32,229 nt of DNA, from positions 1 through 32,229 of the forward strand of contig JAKPOQ010000133.1 in NCBI GenBank assembly GCA_029547745.1, in the 5' to 3' direction. Below, one piece after another: positions 1 to 7,673 of the stretch. The notes beneath the pieces are model-generated. The model was given only the letters and a program-made list of their open reading frames with translations, did no database searches and was not told the DNA's origin. The DNA is from Actinomycetes bacterium. Its GTDB lineage: Bacteria > Actinomycetota > Thermoleophilia > UBA2241. The first letter of the stretch is position 1. The number at the start of each line of letters is the position of its first letter. The position numbers were made by a program, and so were the translations under genes.

Positions 1-549
1 GCGGCCTGCGTCCTCCGGGCTCAGGTTTGAGTCGTCGATCTCGGCCTCACGGAGCGTCGACAGGACGCTCATGTAGAGGTTCGAATGGAGGTAGCGCCGC
101 ATCCGAGTGCCGGTACTCGCTACCATTGAGCTCAGGCCGGACTTAGCGGAGAAGCGGTCCACGAAGATTCGCGCCTGGATATCCGTGAGCACCTGGTACT
201 TGAAGTACTCAGGGAGGTGCTGCTGGAGTAGGTTCAGGCAGTAGCCGTGGATGGTGCCGACGTACATCTCGGCCATGCCTGTGACCTCGCCGAGGCGTGC
301 TCGAACGCGTTCAGCGATGCGATCTTTCAGCTCCGCCGCGGCCTTGTCGGTAAAGGTGAATGCGACGACGTTGGCAGGAGCGATGTTCTCGTCGCGTTTC
401 GTGGCGAGGATGTGTGCGACGCGCTCGGCTACGACCTGCGTCTTGCCCGATCCCGCACATGCGATGATCTGCAGGTTGTGGTCGATCGTGGTAATCGCAT
501 CAAGTTGATTCTCTGTGTAGCGCTGCCCTGCGAGATAGCCGTCGGACAA
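1..549 (-). CDS. UvrD/PcrA-family superfamily I DNA helicase, 5' part (continues beyond the window)
   Basis: This frame is open from a TTG codon at 549 to the window edge and encodes the first 183 residues. Visible motifs are those of the SF1A helicase N-terminal domain: a Q-motif region (YTENQLDAIT, Q15), Walker A ACAGSGKT (residues 30-37), motif Ia VVAFTFTDKAAAELKDRI, and VGTIHGYCLNLL (motif Ib region). The TTG start is chosen because GAGGGGG lies 5-6 bases upstream and no better start exists. Family role: ATP-driven 3'-5' unwinding in repair or in defence modules; which applies here cannot be said without the rest of the gene. Codons such as ATT, AAT, CTT, ACA and TTG are common, unlike the nearly all G/C-ending codons of neighbours, which suggests acquisition. 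It lies directly beyond an attI-like site next to intI, so it may be a cassette gene (inference). Confidence 0.85.
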   Translation of the reverse strand, partial: MSDGYLAGQRYTENQLDAITTIDHNLQIIACAGSGKTQVVAERVAHILATKRDENIAPANVVAFTFTDKAAAELKDRIAERVRARLGEVTGMAEMYVGTIHGYCLNLLQQHLPEYFKYQVLTDIQARIFVDRFSAKSGLSSMVASTGTRMRRYLHSNLYMSVLSTLREAEIDDSNLSPEDAGR

Positions 550-578
550 TGTTCCCCCTCGAGGGTTGAGGAGTGGTG

Positions 579-603
579 CGGCTCCGAAACCCTCTCGGAG
601 CTG
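579..603 (-). other. Hairpin in the helicase leader
   Basis: GCTCCGA (581-587) and TCGGAGC (595-601) form a perfect 7-bp stem with a 7-base loop, extended by a G-U and a C-G pair. It lies 30-50 bases upstream of the helicase start, so it would be in the mRNA leader. It may be regulatory or part of a recombination site; no function is shown. Confidence 0.5.
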
Positions 604-606
604 CTG

Positions 607-623
607 TGTTCTAGTCTAGAACA
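607..623. promoter_or_regulatory. 17-bp perfect palindrome (8-1-8) upstream of the helicase gene
   Basis: TGTTCTAG-T-CTAGAACA is a perfect inverted repeat around one central base, about 60 bases upstream of the helicase start. On the minus strand it contains TAGACT, a possible -10 hexamer, so a repressor bound here could block that promoter. It has GTTC-N7-GAAC spacing, which is not the Gram-positive LexA box (GAAC-N4-GTTC). No matching regulator is visible in the window. Confidence 0.5.
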
Positions 624-654
624 TGGCTGTGACGTGAACTGAGGCATGGTGTCG

Positions 655-684
655 GCCTAACAATGATTATGCAGAGCGCGTAAC
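655..684 (-). other. attI: Candidate attI recombination site of the integron
   Basis: Reading on the minus strand, downstream of the intI stop: GTTACGC (684-678), then GCATAAT (672-666), a CATT spacer, then GTTAGGC (661-655). GTTAGGC fits the GTTRRRY core that integron integrases cut. GCATAAT lies in inverted orientation to it, as the L box does in a simple site, and GTTACGC resembles the upstream direct-repeat integrase-binding box of class 1 attI. The site is 86-116 bases beyond the 3' end of intI, between GC-rich resident DNA and a gene with foreign codon use. Placement on the 3' side of intI is unusual but is known for inverted integrons such as that of Treponema denticola. Recombination activity is inferred. 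Confidence 0.4.
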
Positions 685-770
685 ACCTGTACGAGTGTAT
701 CGGCTTCTGCGTATGCCGCAAGGGCCGGACTCGGACGGGAGCGGTATGCGGTCTGCAGAGTGGCGGTCGG

Positions 771-1727
771 TCAGAGACCGTCGAGCGGGCTGCGCACGCC
801 GAGGCCACCGCGATTGAGGACGTGCGTGTAGACCATGGTCGTGCGCACGTCCTTGTGGCCGAGCAGCTCCTGGATCGTGCGGATGTCGTAGCCCGTCTCG
901 AGAAGGTGCGTGGCGAACGAGTGTCGCAGCGTGTGGCAGCCGGCGCGCTTGGTCGTCCCCGACGCCCCCACGGCTTCCTTCATCGCCCGTTGCACGACCG
1001 TCTCGTGCAGGTGGTGGCGCCCCTCGTGGCCAGACCTCGGGTCGCGCCAGCGCCGTCGTTGCGGGAAGACCCACTGCCAGCGCCAGTCGGTCGACGCGTG
1101 CGGGTACTTCCTCGCCAGCGCGTCGGGGAGCTCCACCGCGCCCCAGCCCGCGGCCAGGTCGGCCTTGTGGATGCGTTTCACGGTCGCGAGGTGGGCACGA
1201 AGCTGCGGTCGCAGCGCCTGAGGCAGGACGGTGACGCGGTCCTTGTCGCCCTTGCCGCCGCGCACCACGATCTCGCCGCGGGCGAAGTCGAGGTCCTGGA
1301 CCCTGAGACCGAGACACTCGTTGAGGCGAAGCCCGGCCCCGTACATCAGGGAGGCCATGAGGCGGAGGTCGCCGTCGAGGTAGTCGAGGACGGCGGCGAC
1401 CTCGTCCCGCGTGAGGACGACCGGCAGACGGCGCGGACGCCGGGCGCGGACCACGCCGCCGAGGTCGCCGACCGGCCGCTGCAGCACGTTCCGGTAGAGG
1501 AAGAGCAGTGCCGAGAGCGCCTGGTTCTGCGTCGAGGCGCTCACCTCACGCTCGGTGGCCAGGTGCGTGAGGAAGGCGTTGATCTCGGCCTCGCCCATCT
1601 CGCGCGGGTGCCGCAGGCCGTGGAAACGGATGTAACGCCGGACCCACAGGCAGTAGGCCTGCTCCGTCCGGCGGCTGTAATGACGGGCGCGCAGGGCTGT
1701 GCGCAGGTCGTTCATGAGCTGGGACAC
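771..1727 (-). CDS. intI: Integron integrase (IntI family tyrosine recombinase)
   Basis: 318 residues, a typical IntI length. A SAM-like core-binding domain (about 1-85) is followed by the catalytic domain (105-310) with R134, K159, H265, R268, H291 and the nucleophile Y300. Between the conserved Lys and HxxR lies the insertion that separates IntI from XerC/D and phage integrases (residues about 204-250, with [17 protein letters not shown] and RHH segments); it contacts extrahelical bases of folded attC sites. Family role: site-specific recombination of gene cassettes at attI and attC. The GTG start has AGGAG 8 bases upstream; an internal ATG at 1715 is the alternative. Codon use matches the chromosome, so this is a resident gene. 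No complete attC array is visible: rpsI lies on the 5' side and a helicase gene on the 3' side. Confidence 0.93.
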   Translation of the reverse strand: MSQLMNDLRTALRARHYSRRTEQAYCLWVRRYIRFHGLRHPREMGEAEINAFLTHLATEREVSASTQNQALSALLFLYRNVLQRPVGDLGGVVRARRPRRLPVVLTRDEVAAVLDYLDGDLRLMASLMYGAGLRLNECLGLRVQDLDFARGEIVVRGGKGDKDRVTVLPQALRPQLRAHLATVKRIHKADLAAGWGAVELPDALARKYPHASTDWRWQWVFPQRRRWRDPRSGHEGRHHLHETVVQRAMKEAVGASGTTKRAGCHTLRHSFATHLLETGYDIRTIQELLGHKDVRTTMVYTHVLNRGGLGVRSPLDGL

Positions 1728-1749
1728 GTGTGCCGCTCCTCACCGTGCG

Positions 1750-1772
1750 GGCGCCGGCGGCGCACCGGCGCC
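1750..1772. other. GC hairpin just upstream of intI
   Basis: GGCGCCGG (1750-1757) and CCGGCGCC (1765-1772) pair perfectly over 8 bp with a 7-base loop. It ends 23 bases before the intI start and would lie in its leader. Function unknown. Confidence 0.4.
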
Positions 1773-1823
1773 TCGAGTGTGAGCGGGAAGGCCTGAGGGT
1801 TCAACGGGTGACCGGGAACGTCA

Positions 1824-1848
1824 ACGGGCCGCCCGGAGGGCGGCCCGT
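1824..1848 (-). terminator. Strong GC hairpin, probable rplM-rpsI terminator
   Basis: An 11-bp perfect stem (1824-1834 with 1838-1848) with a 3-base loop lies 126 bases past the rpsI stop and before the intI start, on the side where rpsI transcription should end. There is no U-run after it, as is common in GC-rich actinobacteria. TTGACG, a -35-like hexamer, begins beside it on the minus strand and could belong to an intI promoter. Confidence 0.5.
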
Positions 1849-1907
1849 CGTGCTCGCTGGTGCAGCGGTGAACGCTTGAGACAGGGAGCGCGCCGCGCGT
1901 GACGTTG

Positions 1908-1952
1908 TACGCACGAGCGGCGGGCTGCGCGACAGCTTACGCGCGAGCGGCG
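1908..1952. repeat. Two near-identical 15-bp direct repeats between rpsI and intI
   Basis: TACGCACGAGCGGCG (1908-1922) recurs as TACGCGCGAGCGGCG (1938-1952), one mismatch, exactly 30 bp apart (about three helical turns). This is the 5' flank of intI, where a conventionally arranged integron would carry attI with direct integrase-binding repeats. No GTTRRRY core in the expected orientation is seen here, so the function is open. Confidence 0.45.
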
Positions 1953-1973
1953 CGCCGCCCGCGACGCCGCAGG

Positions 1974-2369
1974 CTAACGCTTGCTGAACTGTGGCTTCTT
2001 GCGCGCCTTGTGGAAGCCGGCCTTCTTGCGCTCGACCTTGCGGTCGTCGCGGGTGAGAAAGCCGGCGCGCTTGAGCGGCGTGCGCAGGTTCTCGTCGGCC
2101 TCGCAGAGCGCTCGGGCGATACCGTGGCGCACGGCGCCCGCCTGGCCGGCGATACCTCCGCCGTAGACGTTCACGTTGACGTCGAACTTGCCCGTCGTGT
2201 GCGTGGTCTCGAACGGCATCATGGCGACGGTCTGCAGCACCTTGCGGCCGAAGTAGTCGTCCATCTCGCGCCCGTTGACGACAGCGCGGCCGACGCCCGG
2301 ACTGAGGATGACGCGCGCGACGCTCGTCTTGCGCTTGCCGGTGGCGCGGTACATGACTGCTGCAGCCAA
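1974..2369 (-). CDS. rpsI: 30S ribosomal protein S9
   Basis: 131 residues. The N-terminal [14 protein letters not shown] block and the C-terminal tail KKPQFSKR are diagnostic for S9; the basic tail reaches the P-site tRNA in the ribosome. The TTG at 2369 is chosen because AAGGAG lies 6 bases upstream, within the end of rplM; the ATG at 2354 has no such site. It is the second gene of the standard rplM-rpsI operon, 3 bases after the rplM stop. The final codons overlap a GTTAGCC string that resembles an integron core site but does not fit GTTRRRY. Confidence 0.97.
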   Translation of the reverse strand: MAAAVMYRATGKRKTSVARVILSPGVGRAVVNGREMDDYFGRKVLQTVAMMPFETTHTTGKFDVNVNVYGGGIAGQAGAVRHGIARALCEADENLRTPLKRAGFLTRDDRKVERKKAGFHKARKKPQFSKR

Positions 2370-2372
2370 GCC

Positions 2373-2807
2373 TTACTCCTTGATCTCGAGCGGTTCGGGC
2401 GCCTGGGCCTCGTGCGGATGCTCGGCCCCGGCGTAGACCTTCAGCTTGCGGAGCTGGGCGCGGCCGAGCTTGGTGTGCGGCAGCATGCCGCGCACGGCGC
2501 GGCGCACGATCTCTTCGGGACGCCGCGCCTGAAGGTGAGCGTACGACTCGCTCTTGAGACCGCCCGGATAGCCCGAGTGACGGTAGTACATCTTCTGCTC
2601 GGGCTTGTTGCCGGTCACCACGACCTTGTCAGCGTTGATGACGATCACGAAGTCGCCGGTGTCGATGTTGGGCGTGTAGGTCGTCTTGCGCTTGCCACGC
2701 AGGGTGTCGGCGACGACCGTGGCGAGGCGCCCGAGCGTCTTGCCTTTGGCGTCGACCAGGTACCACTTCTTCTCGATGGCGGAAGGCTTGGCGACGTACG
2801 TCTTCAT
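2373..2807 (-). CDS. rplM: 50S ribosomal protein L13
   Basis: 144 residues, normal for L13. Recognisable blocks are the N-terminal region ending [16 protein letters not shown], then [18 protein letters not shown] and [12 protein letters not shown]. It is an early-assembly 23S rRNA-binding protein of the large subunit. It is first in the rplM-rpsI operon, with a clear promoter and a leader hairpin upstream. The Shine-Dalgarno is weak (GAGTGAG). Confidence 0.97.
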   Translation of the reverse strand: MKTYVAKPSAIEKKWYLVDAKGKTLGRLATVVADTLRGKRKTTYTPNIDTGDFVIVINADKVVVTGNKPEQKMYYRHSGYPGGLKSESYAHLQARRPEEIVRRAVRGMLPHTKLGRAQLRKLKVYAGAEHPHEAQAPEPLEIKE

Positions 2808-2833
2808 GCGCTCACTCTGTCGAATCCGAAGAC

Positions 2834-2851
2834 CGCGCCCCGGAGGGCGCG
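2834..2851 (-). promoter_or_regulatory. Leader hairpin of rplM-rpsI
   Basis: CGCGCCC (2834-2840) pairs with GGGCGCG (2845-2851), loop CGGA. It would sit at the 5' end of the transcript from the promoter at 2861-2889. L13 leaders that mediate autoregulation are known in Firmicutes; a similar role here is inference. Confidence 0.4.
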
Positions 2852-2860
2852 CGAACGGGG

Positions 2861-2889
2861 ACTATACCGAATCCCGGAAGGCGGCGCAA
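2861..2889 (-). promoter_or_regulatory. Housekeeping promoter of rplM-rpsI
   Basis: On the minus strand, TTGCGC (-35, 2889-2884), a 17-base spacer and TATAGT (-10, 2866-2861) form a near-consensus sigma-70-type promoter about 55 bases upstream of the rplM start. Expected transcription start is near 2853. Confidence 0.75.
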
Positions 2890-3002
2890 CACGGGGCGCG
2901 GGAACATGGTGCGCGACGACACGGCGGGCGAGTGAGTGCGGCGGCGCGCAACGACGCGCGCAGCAGCGACTGCCCCTGCGCGCGGCGCGCGCCGCCCCCG
3001 GC

Positions 3003-3827
3003 TCACGCCGACATGCGACGCAGGCGGACCCGGTCGCCGGCAGAAAGCCCCAGGACCTCGGCGGCCGAGCCCGAGTTCACCGCCAGCGCGACCTGACCGT
3101 AGCTGTCGATGAGGACGAGGATGTCGCTCGGGCGCACGCTCGAGAAGGTCCGCACGACGCGGGTGAAGTAGCGCTCGCCGCCGCAGTCGAGCTCCAGGTC
3201 CGGGCCGAGGTCGGCCGCCTCCAGCTCCGCGCCGGTCAGGTTGAGAGCCACGTTCCCGAACCGGTCCACCAGGACGGCGGTGGCGGTGACGCCGTCCTCG
3301 TCCACTTGCGGCGCCGGCACGTCGAGACGGACCAGGCCGGCGGGGTCGACGGCGGCGCCGACCACGTCGAGCGGCAGACCCGAGGCGAGGCGCGCCGCCA
3401 CCGGGGCGAAGATGTCGCGCCCATGGAAGGTCGCCGAGAGAGGCGACAGCCACAGCTCTTCGTTGCTCAGAAGGCGAGCCTCGGTGACGCCGCCGTCGGC
3501 GTCGGCTGCGAGCGTGAGGAGGCCGTTGTCGGGGCCGACGAAGAGCCGGTCGCCGGGGCTGCGCAGGGCGACCGGCCGCCGCGGCCCTCCGACGCCGGGA
3601 TCGACCACTGCCAGATGGACGGCGTGGTCCGGCATGTAGGGCAGGGTGTTGCGCAGCACGACGGCGCCGCCGAGCACGTCGCGTTCCCCGAGACCGTGGG
3701 TGACGTCGATGACCTCGACGTCGGGCGCGACGCGCTTGATCACGGCCCGGCACGTGCCGGCGAAGTCGTCGCGGTAGCCGTAGTCGCTGAAGAAGCAGAT
3801 GAGGCGTGGGGCGGCGAGCGACGTCAT
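3003..3827 (-). CDS. SAM hydroxide adenosyltransferase (DUF62, S-adenosylmethionine hydrolase)
   Basis: 274 residues, full length. Family motifs are SDYG (14-17), VVDPGVG (74-80), GPDNG (98-102) and FHGRDIF (134-140). D76, R83 and H135 have the same spacing as the Asp-Arg-His triad that activates water in archaeal SAM hydrolases, so hydrolysis of SAM to adenosine and methionine is expected rather than halogenation. The start has GGGAGGG 4-5 bases upstream. It follows hemD after 80 bases on the same strand and is probably the last gene of the haem operon. Its physiological purpose is poorly understood; limiting SAM or supplying adenosine are possibilities. Confidence 0.9.
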   Translation of the reverse strand: MTSLAAPRLICFFSDYGYRDDFAGTCRAVIKRVAPDVEVIDVTHGLGERDVLGGAVVLRNTLPYMPDHAVHLAVVDPGVGGPRRPVALRSPGDRLFVGPDNGLLTLAADADGGVTEARLLSNEELWLSPLSATFHGRDIFAPVAARLASGLPLDVVGAAVDPAGLVRLDVPAPQVDEDGVTATAVLVDRFGNVALNLTGAELEAADLGPDLELDCGGERYFTRVVRTFSSVRPSDILVLIDSYGQVALAVNSGSAAEVLGLSAGDRVRLRRMSA

Positions 3828-3907
3828 GCGTCCCTCCCTGGTCGGCGTGACAGCGACGGCAACCTACGCCGAAGCCGGGTGCGAAGCAACGTCGGCGGCG
3901 ACCGCCG

Positions 3908-4873
3908 CTACGAGGCAGCATCGGCGACGATCGCCGCCACCAGTCCGTGGACGTCGTGCTCTGCGGCCTCGACGGCAACCGTCAGGCCCTGGGCGCGCAC
4001 GGCCGCCGAGGTCGCCGGGCCGATGGTGACGATGCGGGCGCCGGCAAGCCGCTCGGCGAGCGGCCGGCCGGCGCCCTCGCTCGCCTCAGCCGCGGCGCCC
4101 TCGCCCTCCTCAGCCGCAGCGCCTCCGCCATCCTCACCTGCGACGCCAGGGCGCTCCGCGGCGCGCAGCGCCCTTTCCGCGAGCTCGACGAAGCGCTCGA
4201 CGGTACTTGCGGAGGTGAACGTCAGGTAGTCGGCCGCCGCGATCCGCGCGAACGGCAGGGCGAGCCGTTCGACGGCGACCGTGTCATACACGGGCAGTAC
4301 GTCGACGGTCGCCCCCCACTCTCGCAAGGTGTCGGGCAGGACCTCGCGCGCCTTGCGCGCCCGCGGGAGAAGGACGCGTAAAGGAGTGGCGCGAGCGGGC
4401 TGGGTGGAGGCTGACGCGCAGACGCCGGCCGATCCGGCGACGACAGGCACTCGTCCGGCGGCGGCCGGTCGACCGCGCCCTTCAGCCTCGAGCGCATCCA
4501 AAAGACCTTCCGCGACGGACTCCTCGGGGACGATGCCGGCCGTCACGCCGTGGGCGGCGAGGGCGGCCGCGGTCCGCGGCCCGACCGCCGCCACCGTCGC
4601 TCCCGCAAGGGCGTCGGGACCGGCCCCGCACTCACGCATGCAGGCAAGGAACTCCGCGACGCCGTTGGCGCTGGTGAAGATGACGAGCTGGTAGGTCGAG
4701 AGCCGGGCGACGGCGGCGCGGATCTCGTCGTTCAGCGGCACCGGGACGATACGGATGGTCGGCACAAGCAGCACCTCGGCCCCCAGGTTCTCGAGCGGCT
4801 CGACGAGCGCGCCGGCCTGTTCCTCCGGTCGCGTCACCACAACGCTCTTGCCGAGAAGCGGATGTTCAGCCAT
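3908..4873 (-). CDS. hemD: Uroporphyrinogen-III synthase
   Basis: 321 residues from the ATG at 4873. It begins with LLGKSVVVTRPEEQAGAL, the usual HemD N-terminus, and has the two-lobed architecture with FTSANGV in the first half and TFTSASTVERF plus ARIVTIGPATSAAVRAQGLTV in the second. It closes hydroxymethylbilane to uroporphyrinogen III with D-ring inversion. Two Ala/Gly/Glu-rich insertions (after the first lobe and before the last domain segment) make it longer than usual. A GTG at 4939 overlaps the hemC stop as GTGA and would add 22 residues; the ATG is preferred because it fits the family N-terminus. Confidence 0.88.
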   Translation of the reverse strand: MAEHPLLGKSVVVTRPEEQAGALVEPLENLGAEVLLVPTIRIVPVPLNDEIRAAVARLSTYQLVIFTSANGVAEFLACMRECGAGPDALAGATVAAVGPRTAAALAAHGVTAGIVPEESVAEGLLDALEAEGRGRPAAAGRVPVVAGSAGVCASASTQPARATPLRVLLPRARKAREVLPDTLREWGATVDVLPVYDTVAVERLALPFARIAAADYLTFTSASTVERFVELAERALRAAERPGVAGEDGGGAAAEEGEGAAAEASEGAGRPLAERLAGARIVTIGPATSAAVRAQGLTVAVEAAEHDVHGLVAAIVADAAS

Positions 4874-4935
4874 CGGTCCCACCCGCCCTCGACGCTCGTT
4901 CACTCGCCTGCACACTGTCGCAGAGGACGGGACGT

Positions 4936-6090
4936 TCACCCATCGCCGGCCTCCGCGCGCAGCGAACGCAGGATGCGGTCGGCGCCGGCGGCGAGCAGGT
5001 CGGCGGCGAGGGCGCGCCCGAGTGCCTCGGGCGCGCCCGCGCCGCCACGACGCTCGAGCCGCACGACGTCGCTGCCGTCAAGTGAACCGACGAACGCCCT
5101 CAGACGGAGCATCGGACCGGCGGCAACCCTGCCTGGATCACCTGGGCCGGCGAGACCGGTCGCACCGGCGACGCCGGCCAGACCGGCGAAGCCCCTCGTC
5201 CCGTCACCGTCGACATTCGACTCCAGCTCGCCGAGAGCGCCGATCGGTACCTGGCAACCGCCCTCGAGGGCACGCATCAGGGCGCGCTCGGCGCGCACCG
5301 CCGCCGTCGTCGGCGCGTCGACCAGCGGCGCGACGAGGGCGCGCACCTCCTCGTCGTCCACCCGTGCCTCGATCGCCAGCGAGCCCTGGCCGACGGCCGG
5401 GAGCATCTCGTCGAACGGAAAGGCGAAGGCGGCCACGCCGGCCCGCCCGAGGCGGGCCAGTCCCGCGGCCGCAAGCACCGTCCCCGCCATCCGCTGTTCG
5501 GCGACCTTGCGCAGGCGCGTCTCGACGTTACCGCGGATGTCGACGAGCGTCAGGTCAGGACGCGCCGCCAGTAGTTGCGCCCGGCGGCGCAGGCTCGAGG
5601 TCCCGACGACGGCCCCATCGGGCAGGTCTGCCAGAGAGCGCGGGAAGGCGTCGTCCCGCGCGGCGTTGAAGACAGAGGCGGCCGACGGCGGCGCGGCCGA
5701 CGGCGGCGCGGCGTCCGCTTCGCCCGCCGCGCCGCTCCCTACGTCGACTCCATCCGCGCCGCGCGCCACGAACACGTCGTGCACGTCCTCGCGCGCCGTG
5801 AAGGCGACGATCGCCAGCCCCTCCGGCGTCTCGGTGGGCATGTCCTTGGCTGAGTGCACCGCGAGGTCGACCCGCTCGCCAAAGAGCGCCGCCTCGAGCT
5901 CCTTCGTGAAGAGACCCTTGTCGCCGATCTTCGCCAGCGGCGCGTCGAGGACCTTGTCACCCTTGGTGTGGATGACCTCGATCGCGACGGTCAGGTCCGG
6001 ATGGAGGTCCTGCAGACGGTCGCGCACCCACTCGCTCTGGGTGAGCGCAAGCCTGCTACCCCGCGAACCGATGCGCAGGACGCGGCTCAC
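4936..6090 (-). CDS. hemC: Porphobilinogen deaminase (hydroxymethylbilane synthase)
   Basis: 384 residues. It starts RVLRIGSRGSRLALTQSEWV and carries IHTKGDK, GLFTKELEAAL, DLAVHSAKDMPT, VVGTSSLRRRAQL and DIRGNVETRL. The Cys of ALEGGCQVPIGA is the residue that holds the dipyrromethane cofactor. It polymerises four porphobilinogens to hydroxymethylbilane. It is longer than the usual 310 residues because of an Ala/Pro/Asp-rich insert before NAARDDAF and a Gly-rich stretch after GELESN. The GTG start overlaps the hemA stop (GTGA), implying translational coupling. Confidence 0.95.
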   Translation of the reverse strand: MSRVLRIGSRGSRLALTQSEWVRDRLQDLHPDLTVAIEVIHTKGDKVLDAPLAKIGDKGLFTKELEAALFGERVDLAVHSAKDMPTETPEGLAIVAFTAREDVHDVFVARGADGVDVGSGAAGEADAAPPSAAPPSAASVFNAARDDAFPRSLADLPDGAVVGTSSLRRRAQLLAARPDLTLVDIRGNVETRLRKVAEQRMAGTVLAAAGLARLGRAGVAAFAFPFDEMLPAVGQGSLAIEARVDDEEVRALVAPLVDAPTTAAVRAERALMRALEGGCQVPIGALGELESNVDGDGTRGFAGLAGVAGATGLAGPGDPGRVAAGPMLRLRAFVGSLDGSDVVRLERRGGAGAPEALGRALAADLLAAGADRILRSLRAEAGDG

Positions 6091-7601
6091 GCAGCGCCCG
6101 GCTCGAACTCGTCGCGGGCGTGCGCCGGGCCGGACCCACGTGCCGCGTCCTGCCAGGGCGCCCGCGTGGACGCGCCCGGGGCATCTCGATCGGGCGCCGG
6201 CGCGGACGCGCCCGGCGCGTCCTCCTCCGGCGCACCCGCCCCGTCGGCCTCGCTCTCTGCCCCGGCCGCCTCGTCCTCCGCCCCCGCCGCCTCGTCCTCC
6301 GCCGCGGCCGCCTCGTCCTCCGCCTCCGCCGCCTCGCTCCCGTCCAGCTCGAACAGCATGCGCACCGCATCGACGTAGAGGTAGCACTCATCGCGCTCCG
6401 CAGCTTCCTTCATGCGCACGGTCGGCGTATGCAGGATCTTGTTCACGATCGACATGGTCAGGATCTCGACCTGCTCACGCTGCCTCTCGCCGAGATCCCC
6501 CAGGCGCCCGGCGAGCCGGTCCAGCTCCCTGCGGCGGATCCCCTCGACCTTGTCGCGCAGGCCGGCGATGGTCGGAACGACCTCGAGACTCCGCAGCCAG
6601 CGACGCATCTCGTCGAGTTCCTCCTCGACGATGCACTCGGCCTTGGCGGCCTCCTTCTCGCGCTCGTGGCGGTTCTCCTCGACGATGTGCCTGAGGTCGT
6701 CGATGTCGTAGAGGAAGGCGTCGTCGATCCTGCCGATCCCGGGGTCGAGGTCACGCGGCACGGCGATGTCGATGAAGCAGAGTGGACGGTGGCGACGATG
6801 CTTCATGGCCCGCTCGACATGCTCGCGGGTGATGACGTAGTGGGGCGCCGCCGTCGACGAGATGACGATGTCAGCGGCCGCGAGGTGCCCTTCGAGGTCC
6901 TCGAAGGGCACCGCCCGGCCGCCGACCCGACGCGCCAGCTCCTCGGCGGCGGCGTACGTCCGGTTGGTGACCAGGATGCGTTCCCCGCCGTGCGCCTTGA
7001 GATGCGTGGCCGTCAGCTCGCTCGTCTCGCCGGCGCCGACGATCAGGACGGTGCGCTTCTTCAGCTTGCCGAACACCTGCGCCGCGAGCTCGACGGCGGC
7101 GGAGCTCACGCTCACCGGACGCGCGCCGATGGCGGTCTCCGTCCGGACGCGCTTGCCGACCTCGAGCGCGCGCCGGAAGAGGCGATTGAACACGGGCCCA
7201 GTACTGCCGCCCTCGAGCGCCGTCTGGTAGGCGTCCTTGAGCTGGGCGACGATCTGGTACTCGCCGACCACCATCGAGTCGAGACTGGCGGCGACGCGGA
7301 ACAGGTGAGCGATCGCCGCGTCGCCCGCGTGATGGTAGACGACAGGCTCGAGCTCTGCGACGGGCACGCCGGCCTCGTGCGCCAGGCACGCGACCGTGGC
7401 CCCGTTCGCGGCCGCGACGTCGCTCGCGTATGTGTAGACCTCGGTGCGGTTGCAGGTCGACAGCGCGACCGCCTCGCACGCTCCCGCGTGCGTCATGAGG
7501 TCGCGCCCCACCCTCAGCGCCGCCTCGCCGTCGAGGGCGAGCTTCTCGCGCAGCTCGAGCGATGCGGTCTTGTGGGAGATGCCGGTGACGACGACGAGCA
7601 C
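6087..7601 (-). CDS. hemA: Glutamyl-tRNA reductase
   Basis: 504 residues. LSTCNRTEVY places the catalytic Cys at position 50; the NADPH-binding segment is VLIVGAGETSELTATHLKAHG, followed by the dimerisation helix region. It makes glutamate-1-semialdehyde from glutamyl-tRNA, the first step of C5 tetrapyrrole synthesis. About 80 C-terminal residues beyond the normal end are acidic Ala/Glu/Asp-rich repeats then Pro/Ala/Asp-rich sequence, an unusual disordered tail. GTG start, with GGAG about 11 bases upstream. The next gene is hemC; hemB and hemL are not in the window. Confidence 0.95.
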   Translation of the reverse strand: MLVVVTGISHKTASLELREKLALDGEAALRVGRDLMTHAGACEAVALSTCNRTEVYTYASDVAAANGATVACLAHEAGVPVAELEPVVYHHAGDAAIAHLFRVAASLDSMVVGEYQIVAQLKDAYQTALEGGSTGPVFNRLFRRALEVGKRVRTETAIGARPVSVSSAAVELAAQVFGKLKKRTVLIVGAGETSELTATHLKAHGGERILVTNRTYAAAEELARRVGGRAVPFEDLEGHLAAADIVISSTAAPHYVITREHVERAMKHRRHRPLCFIDIAVPRDLDPGIGRIDDAFLYDIDDLRHIVEENRHEREKEAAKAECIVEEELDEMRRWLRSLEVVPTIAGLRDKVEGIRRRELDRLAGRLGDLGERQREQVEILTMSIVNKILHTPTVRMKEAAERDECYLYVDAVRMLFELDGSEAAEAEDEAAAAEDEAAGAEDEAAGAESEADGAGAPEEDAPGASAPAPDRDAPGASTRAPWQDAARGSGPAHARDEFEPGAA

Positions 7602-7673
7602 GGCTCAGCGCTCCAGCCACGCGGGCAGCGCGCATCGCCTGTCGTATTCCATGCCGTGACGCCGCCGCATCGC

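Noticed and set aside
607-623. LexA/SOS box upstream of the helicase
   Set aside because: The palindrome has GTTC-N7-GAAC order, not GAAC-N4-GTTC, so it does not match the Gram-positive LexA operator.
1908-1980. Conventional attI on the 5' side of intI
   Set aside because: There are 30-bp spaced direct repeats, but the nearest core-like string, GTTAGCC in the rpsI stop region, fails the GTTRRRY consensus and points toward intI.
1899-4229. 776-residue plus-strand frame antisense to rpsI, rplM and the SAM hydrolase
   Set aside because: It is an antisense shadow: Ala/Arg/Val-rich sequence without domains, opposite well-identified genes. The same applies to 4550-6694 and 6120-8804 on the plus strand and 19898-21775 on the minus strand.
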